NCBI GenBank assembly: GCA_009760855.2
Contig: WPIO01000083.1
Location: 1,146,001-1,210,000 of the forward strand
DNA from: Cristatella mucedo
Taxonomy: Eukaryota; Bryozoa; Phylactolaemata; Cristatellidae
Direction of reading: 5' to 3'
Length of the DNA stretch: 64,000 nucleotides
Each line of letters starts with the position of its first letter. The stretch's first letter is position 1. Position numbers and translations under genes: made by a program. Positions 22,068 through 64,000 of the stretch are shown here, piece by piece. The notes beneath the pieces were generated by a model that saw only the letters and a program-made list of their open reading frames with translations, was not told the DNA's origin and ran no database searches.

Positions 22068-22185
22068 AGTGAGCCGTGATGGCACTCTAGGTAATGTGGT
22101 TGCTTTTCACGACATCGGTTGCGAGGTCGTGGGTTCAAAACACACCTAAAGAGCGGCCGTGGGCGACTCCTAGCGTGGTGTGGAC
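22068..22185 (+). mobile_element. SINE-A copy, partial
   Basis: Head GTGAGCCGTGATGGCACTCT, B-box region GAGGTCGTGGGTTCAAAAC and the following GGGCGA; truncated in the body where LINE-1a begins. Confidence 0.65.
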
Positions 22186-22599
22186 CTTTACTTGATTTCT
22201 CCGTAATACCTTCGGGTATTCCGCTGCTATCTTCGCTGTGACTATTTATGAGCTGTCCTCGGATATGCTACACAAAACAGGACCTGCTTAGCATAAGATG
22301 CGATGTCGCCATTAGTCGATACCTACCGTCGGGCCTTCTCCGGCGGGTCAGTGAGAACCAACCTGCATCCTGCGTTCGCCCCATCAACAGCTCGGCTATC
22401 AAACCTACGACTCGTAAGTTTAAAGCGCTAAATAGTACTTTTTGCGGTAGTAGCCCACCCGCTGTAGCCCGTTGTGAAACGTCGTCCCACGGCCGTTACC
22501 AAGGTCCAATTCAAATTCGAAGAGCCGGCGTCCGCCGGGCCTGACGCAAACGGTAGAGAATACGAGCCACTTCATCGCTGTCGCCCAGTTGTTGGACAG

Positions 22600-23500
22600 C
22601 CTCTTTAATTCCGCCTACTAAATGTCCGCTCGATAAAAACCAAGGGGTTACTTATCCGCGATCAGGTGGTCCAGGAGAAGCTAGATGCATTTCTGCTTAC
22701 CGAAACCTGGATGACGCCTTGTTCCAGTAGCTGTATTTCCGAGACCACCCCACCCGGGTTCTCATTCTATCAGTCCGTGCGTTCTGACAAGGTTGGTGGC
22801 GGGGTTGCAATTGTTGTTCGCGAATCGTTTGGCTATAAAAATGTGCAGTTTCTCGCATGGGTCATCGTTTGAATCGGTTGCTATCAGGTCTTCATCAAAG
22901 ACAATGCCTCTCACCGTTGTGATATACCGGCCTCCTTCTGGCTGTCTAAACTTGTTTGTTTATAGAGGAGTTTTTCAGAGTTCCTCGCTAAAATATTTGT
23001 GTGTGACAGGCCGCTACTGATTGTAGGAGACTTCAATATTCACGTTGACAACCCTAGCAACAGCCAGGTCCGCTCATTTCTTGACTGTCTGGAGAATCTT
23101 GGTTTGGCCCAACACATTAATCATAGCACCCACGTCGGTGGCCACATTCTAGATCTCGTGATCACTAAGGATGTCATCCCCACTGACTTTGTGGTGTGCC
23201 CACTGACCCTCTCAGATCATTGTTCGGTCTCGTTTACTGTTCCTGCTCCCTCGTACGTGCAGGGCAATGTCGAATTTGCCAAACGACGTAACTTACAAAG
23301 CATTGACATGGACAAGTTTTTGAAATATGTTTGTGATGCAGGCCTTCTTGATCTGCATTCAGACTCGACCGGCAGCCTTGATACCCTCACAGATGCGATG
23401 AACATGACACTCAGGAGTGCTCTTGACAAGCATGCTCCTGTTCGCTCTATCCGTGTTCAAAGTCGTCGAGATTGCTTTCAATTTACAAAAAACTCCTTAA
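22600..23500 (+). pseudogene. LINE-1a endonuclease domain
   Basis: Would nick target DNA for target-primed reverse transcription. Recognisable motifs are the L-x-E-T-W segment (DAFLLTETWMTP), VGGGVAIVV, VIYRPPS, the catalytic GDFNIHVD and the terminal SDHCSV. These motifs fall in different frames (breaks near 22860 and 22990), so the domain cannot be made as one chain. Confidence 0.8.
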
Positions 23501-24950
23501 GATGCGCCGTGTTAAGCGCAGGCTGGAACGTCGTTTCAAGAAATCGGGGTCTGAGGCAGACCTAGTCAATTTTAAAGACTTCCTTCGTGTTTACACACGA
23601 AAGCTTAAAAAAGCCAGGGCTTCTTTTTTCATTAGAAAACTGAATTCCTGCCAGTCGGACACTAAACAGATTTATAAGACAGTAAACCATTTACTGGCCA
23701 ATGCTGTCAGGTCTGACTCCCCAGATATTAAGGGCTCAGCCGAAAAGTTTTCAGCCTTCTTTACTGAAAAAATTGTGCACATTCGTGCCTCCATTAAGCC
23801 CCCTCCGACCAAAGCAATCGCCGTTCCTCAACCTGTGACCTTTCTTAAAAGATTCTCTAATGTTTCTGCCTATGATGTGGCTGCCTTAATAAGGTCTAGC
23901 AAAAAGAGCTCGTCTCCTGAAGACCCTATACCTTCATCTCTGTGGTCTTCACTTGCAGACCAACTTAGCCCTGCCATAACCAAGATTTTTAATGCTTCTT
24001 TGGGAAAAGGGATCGTCCCCAAGTCCTTCAAATCGGCAATCGTTAGACCTATTCTTAAAAAGCCTGGATTAGACACAGAGGTCCTAGCAAACTATCGTCC
24101 AGTTTCCCTTCTTCCATTCTTATCGAAGATTCTTGAAAAAATTGTTGCTAAGCAGCTAGTTGAACATATTGAAAATAATGGAATGTCAGAAACATTTCAA
24201 TCAGGTTTCAAGAGGCAGCACTCTACCGAAACTGCTCTCCTCCGTGTTAACAATGACATTCTACGTGGCAACGACGACGGGAATGTCACTGCCCTAGCTC
24301 TGCTAGATCTGTCTGCTGCCTTCGACACCATCGATCACGAAGTTCTGCTTGAACGATTGAGAACAACGATCGGTCTGGCAGACGAAGCACTGGCGTGGTT
24401 TAAATCATACTTGTCTGATCGTGTTCAATCCGTGTCGTGTGGGGGTCAAGTCTCAGACATGAGAAGGGTCACCTGTGGAGTCCCTCAAGGGTCTGTACTT
24501 GGTCCCTTGCTGTTCTCTATTTATACGCAACCTCTGGGAAAAGTGATCAAGGCCCATGGAATAGGATATCACTTCTATGCTGACGATACTCAGTTGTATT
24601 TGTCATTTAAACCGTCGGAATCTGCTGCAGCAACTGAGAAACTGAATGCTTGCCTTGCCGATATTCGATCCTGGATGTCGGAAAACTTCCTGAAATTAAA
24701 TGACGATAAAACCGAACTGCTTCTCATAGGACACCCTAAGCGTGTGGCTGGATTAAAAGGCTTTGCTCTTCTAATAGGTGATGCTATTGTGCGACCTTCA
24801 CCACGTGCTCGTAATCTAGGTGTCGTGTTCGACAGCTGCCTCAATTTCAAAAGCTTCATTCAGAAGACTGCCTCTACAGCTAGCCATCACATCCGATCCC
24901 TATCCAAGATTAGAAGCTGTCTCCCACAGTGGCTTGTAAAAAAAATTTAA
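23472..24950 (+). pseudogene. LINE-1a reverse transcriptase domain
   Basis: A 492-residue open stretch with the RT motifs in order: LANYRPVSLLPFLSKILEK, QSGFKRQHSTETALL, the motif A aspartate in LDLSAAFDTIDH, VPQGSVLGPLLF, the YADD box in HFYADDTQLYL, and LNDDKTELL. The preceding lysine/arginine-rich linker is usual. It is intact over the palm but ends at a poly-A run (about 24938) where a shift separates it from the C-terminal part. Confidence 0.9.
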
Positions 24951-25567
24951 CTAGCTCTTTAGTTCTGTCTCGGCTTGATTATTGTAATTCCCTTTTGGCT
25001 GGGCTACCAAAGAAAGCTATTATGCCACTACAGCGGACTATGAATATGGCTGCAAGGCTGGTCTTCAAGTCCCAGCGGTTTGAGCACGTGTCACCTTTGC
25101 TGGAAGAGCTAGGATGGTTGCCGGTTGAGCAAAGGATACGGAGCAAAGTTCTTACGCTGACCCACAAGGCCCGCCACGGCTTGGCACCTTCATACCTAGC
25201 TGAACTGCTACATCAGTTTCAGCCTGTTCGCGCCCTCAGGTCCTGTGTGGACAATAAATTAGCTGTCCCATTCCTCCGCTTAAAGACAGTTGGCGACAGA
25301 AGCTTTAGCTCTGCAGGTCCTAGACTGTGGAACTCGCTTCCACAATTCTTGCGCAACGACATCTACTCTCCAACTGCCGACTATGGCACATCTTTTTCAG
25401 CGGTCCTGAACTGCTTCTTCTATGCTACTCACTACCTCAACTGCTCTCCTAACTCTGCTATGCTTCCCACTTTCTCTTTGTTGCGTGAGACGAAGTCTGT
25501 TGGGTACCGAATGCGTACCGAAAGCCGCTTAGGCTGTGAGTGCGCTATACAAAACTCTCCTGCGTAA
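24929..25567 (+). pseudogene. LINE-1a ORF2 C-terminal part
   Basis: Continues from the RT after a frame change: SSLVLSRLDYCNSLLAGLPK, LGWLPVEQRIRSKVLTLTHK, HQFQPVRAL, then AGPRLWNSLPQFLR and the ending RLGCECAIQNSPA. This is the family-typical thumb/C-terminal module, and the part most often kept in truncated copies. Confidence 0.85.
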
Positions 25568-25630
25568 CGCCCACATGGTCTTTATGACTTTGTGGAGTTA
25601 CTGTCGGAGATACAAAAAATAACAAAAAAA

Positions 25631-25893
25631 CCTATTTAGAACAGCATTTAGTGGGTCCCTGTGATTCGTCCTTTAGGTGCTGATGCGTGCTGACACTGTG
25701 CATGCTGCTACTAACCACATTTGCACGCTGACCCTGTGCATGTCACCCCTAACCATGTTATTCATGCTGTTTGTTTATCAAACATGATATTACTCACCAT
25801 TCAATTGCATTTCCCTGTGCAGCAAATGTAAAGCGCCTAGAAAGATATAGAGTTCTGAGGGCGCCTTATCAAGTGCATTATTATTTTTTTATT
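25631..25893 (+). mobile_element. LINE-2a 3' tail
   Basis: From CCTATTTAGAACAGCATTTA through the 3' UTR (GCATGTCACCCCTAACCATG) to GGGCGCCTTATCAAGTGCAT plus ATT repeats. It lies directly downstream of LINE-1a. Confidence 0.85.
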
Positions 25894-25904
25894 ATAAATC
25901 CTGT

Positions 25905-26005
25905 AGTCGGTGACTCTTTATCGCCGGTGGCGATAGTCATAAAGGCTCTTATGTCGCTATACAAAAGAGGCTGTTCAATCAGCTAGTATTTTATTATTTT
26001 TAATA
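25905..26005 (+). mobile_element. SINE-A 3' part
   Basis: Matches the SINE-A body (GGTGGCGATAGTCATAAAGG, CTATACAAAAGAGGCTGTTC, AATCAGCTAGTATTTTATT) without the tRNA-like head. Confidence 0.7.
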
Positions 26006-26675
26006 GGTTTTCGGACTGTGCCCCTGCTATCACTTGACAATTAATTAGCTGCAATGTACGATTCCAAAATCTTCCGGATATTCGCAAACTCAGACGGCTC
26101 ATTCATGGCCAGAAAATTTTCTGGCAGGCAATGAACCTCCGTTGCCCATCGCTGCCACCAATTGCAATTGAACACCATGGTAGTGCACACAAGCCTTAAC
26201 AATTTAGATTAAGCAATGCTCTTCCAACTGATTACGTACTCGGAAGCAGGGAGAACACCGAAGCTGGTTCGCAGGAACGTGGAGTATTCTCGCTAGCGCC
26301 TGCAGCGCTCCCCCAAACACAACTGTTATCTCCTGGGCAGGCGGTCCATGTTCTCTTGCTCCCTCCCAACCACAGCTCATCCCAGTGGTCCCAGTGGGTT
26401 AGAGAGGACAAAGCTGGGCTGTGGATAAACCACAGCCGGGCACCGGCCCGTCCCTAGGCCACACCCACCAGCTGTTTGACCCTGAGGTGGCTTACGGCAC
26501 TACCAGTCTGCCTGCACTGGCAGTGTGCCGGCGTTCCCAGCGATCTGAATCGTGCACACGGAGAAACACAAAGAACAAACACAGCATGGGAGTTCCTTAG
26601 CCTTGACCTCTTGTGTACCAATACAATCTCATATATTTCTATATTTTTATCTCTCTTCCCCTGTCTCATCTCTAC

Positions 26676-26962
<287 letters not shown>

Positions 26963-27334
26963 ACTAACTTTCTCACTCTCTCACTCTCCTTATCTATCTC
27001 TCTCCTTCTTTCTCTCTCCCCTCTCTTTCTTTCTTTCTCATTATTCATGTCTCCCCGTATACTTATCACACTTTCTCTCTCACTCCCTCTTTCCGCAAAA
27101 CTCAATTTTTGACACTACTGCTTAGTTACGTGAGTCCAATCGGAGTGGAACTCCCAGGTACAGTAGGGCGAGCTCAGCGCTAACGATGCGTATACGTCAC
27201 AGGAAGTGCATCGAACGGTAACGGAAGCGTTCGGTATCCTGTGAAGTCTACTTCTTCTAAAATTGAATAGTTTTAAAATACATCAAATTTTATATCTCAG
27301 AATATTATGTACCCTGAGCTAGCCGTTACGAAGA

Positions 27335-27471
27335 AACCCCTCACAACGCGAGCAGACCACTGGAGCGGGGCGGTAGCAGCCCGACGGCATCCTGGATACC
27401 GCGGCACTGTCCCGGGCGCGTGTCGGTGGCGCGCGGCGCGGAGGACGTGTGGTGCGTCTCCGCGGCGAGCC
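27335..27471 (+). promoter_or_regulatory. GC/CpG-rich probable promoter and 5' UTR of gene 2
   Basis: A CpG-dense segment (GGAGCGGGGCGG, CCGCGGCACTGTCCCGGGCG, GCGCGCGGCGCGGAG) ends at the proposed start codon, in contrast to the AT-rich flanks. No TATA box is evident. Function is inferred from position and composition only. Confidence 0.45.
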
Positions 27472-63816
<36,345 letters not shown>

Positions 63817-63904
63817 GTAGGATCTGGGCAATTTGACCTCAATATCATTTCCTGTGGCACAGTCAGGTTGGTGCCTGTTGTTTCCCAGCTTCCTCGGTGT
63901 AACG

Positions 63905-64000
63905 TAATTATAATATATCTCCATCTGTAACTCTACAAAACCAAAAGGGCTCAGTGTGTAATGCACAGGAGAGTTTTCTATAACACACTTAAAGCTTAAG
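63905..64000 (-). mobile_element. LINE-1a 3' UTR, cut by the window end
   Basis: TATCTCCATCTGTAACTCTA, CAGGAGAGTTTTCTATAACA, CACTTAAAGCTTAAG: minus-strand UTR and last codons, continuing past the window. Confidence 0.75.

Larger units (their letters stand above)
22190..25620 (+). mobile_element. LINE-1a: long CR1/L2-type non-LTR retrotransposon
   Basis: Holds an AP-type endonuclease, a reverse transcriptase with YADD, and a C-terminal domain, in the order expected for CR1/L2-group LINEs, then a 3' UTR ending at GGAGATAC. The 5' boundary is uncertain; 22190-22590 may be the 5' UTR or an ORF1 remnant (22248-22544 gives 98 residues with no recognised domain). At least four frame changes (near 22860, 22990, 23490 and 24945) make it non-autonomous. 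Other copies of its 3' end are at 0.95, 5.7, 19.4, 43.2, 48.5 and 63.9 kb. Confidence 0.85.

Noticed and set aside
22205-22220. Hairpin AATACC-TTCG-GGTATT
   Set aside because: A perfect six-base stem with a stable loop, but single and short; it may belong to the LINE 5' region. Not enough to claim function.

Overview
This is eukaryotic, almost certainly animal, nuclear DNA. It has spliced genes with GT-AG introns from a few hundred bases to about 7 kb, long dinucleotide microsatellites, CR1/L2-type LINEs, tRNA-derived SINEs, a degraded Ty3/gypsy element and a Tc1-like transposon. Nothing fixes the phylum; an invertebrate is my best guess. There are no bacterial operons, rRNA genes or CRISPR arrays.

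Two host genes can be assembled by hand because reading phase is kept across every chosen junction. Gene 1 (about 2146-12595, +) has five exons and would encode about 907 residues. The product is disordered, with a 30-residue alanine run and a long C-terminal exon holding about twelve copies of an S-N-x-Y...G-G-Q-E-S motif. I do not recognise the family. Gene 2 (27472 to beyond the window end, +) has twenty mapped exons encoding two EF-hands followed by many WD40 repeats, the architecture of the WDR49/EFCAB8/WDR64 group. Its 3' end lies outside the window.

Layout: 1-2100, repeat fragments; 2146-12595, gene 1 (introns of 2.3, 3.5, 0.3 and 1.6 kb); 12.6-15 kb, no convincing gene; 15.1-22.2 kb, a nest of a minus-strand Ty3/gypsy pol remnant broken by two LINE insertions; 22.2-25.6 kb, a long but frameshifted LINE (called LINE-1a here) with endonuclease and reverse transcriptase; 25.6-27.3 kb, LINE tail, SINE piece and (CT)n; 27.3-27.5 kb, a GC-rich probable promoter; 27.5-64 kb, gene 2, whose introns are full of repeats.

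The repeat community is informative. A second LINE family (LINE-2a) is present in more than fifteen mostly 5'-truncated copies ending in (ATT)n. One tRNA-derived SINE (SINE-B) has a 3' end that looks like the LINE-2a tail, suggesting a LINE/SINE partnership. A Tc1-like element at 60151-61754 sits in a (TA)n tract and has matching terminal repeats. A G/C-run inverted-repeat element at about 59160-59925 encloses degenerate TTTAGGG-like repeats and may be undescribed. Names LINE-1a, LINE-2a, SINE-A and SINE-B are local labels only.
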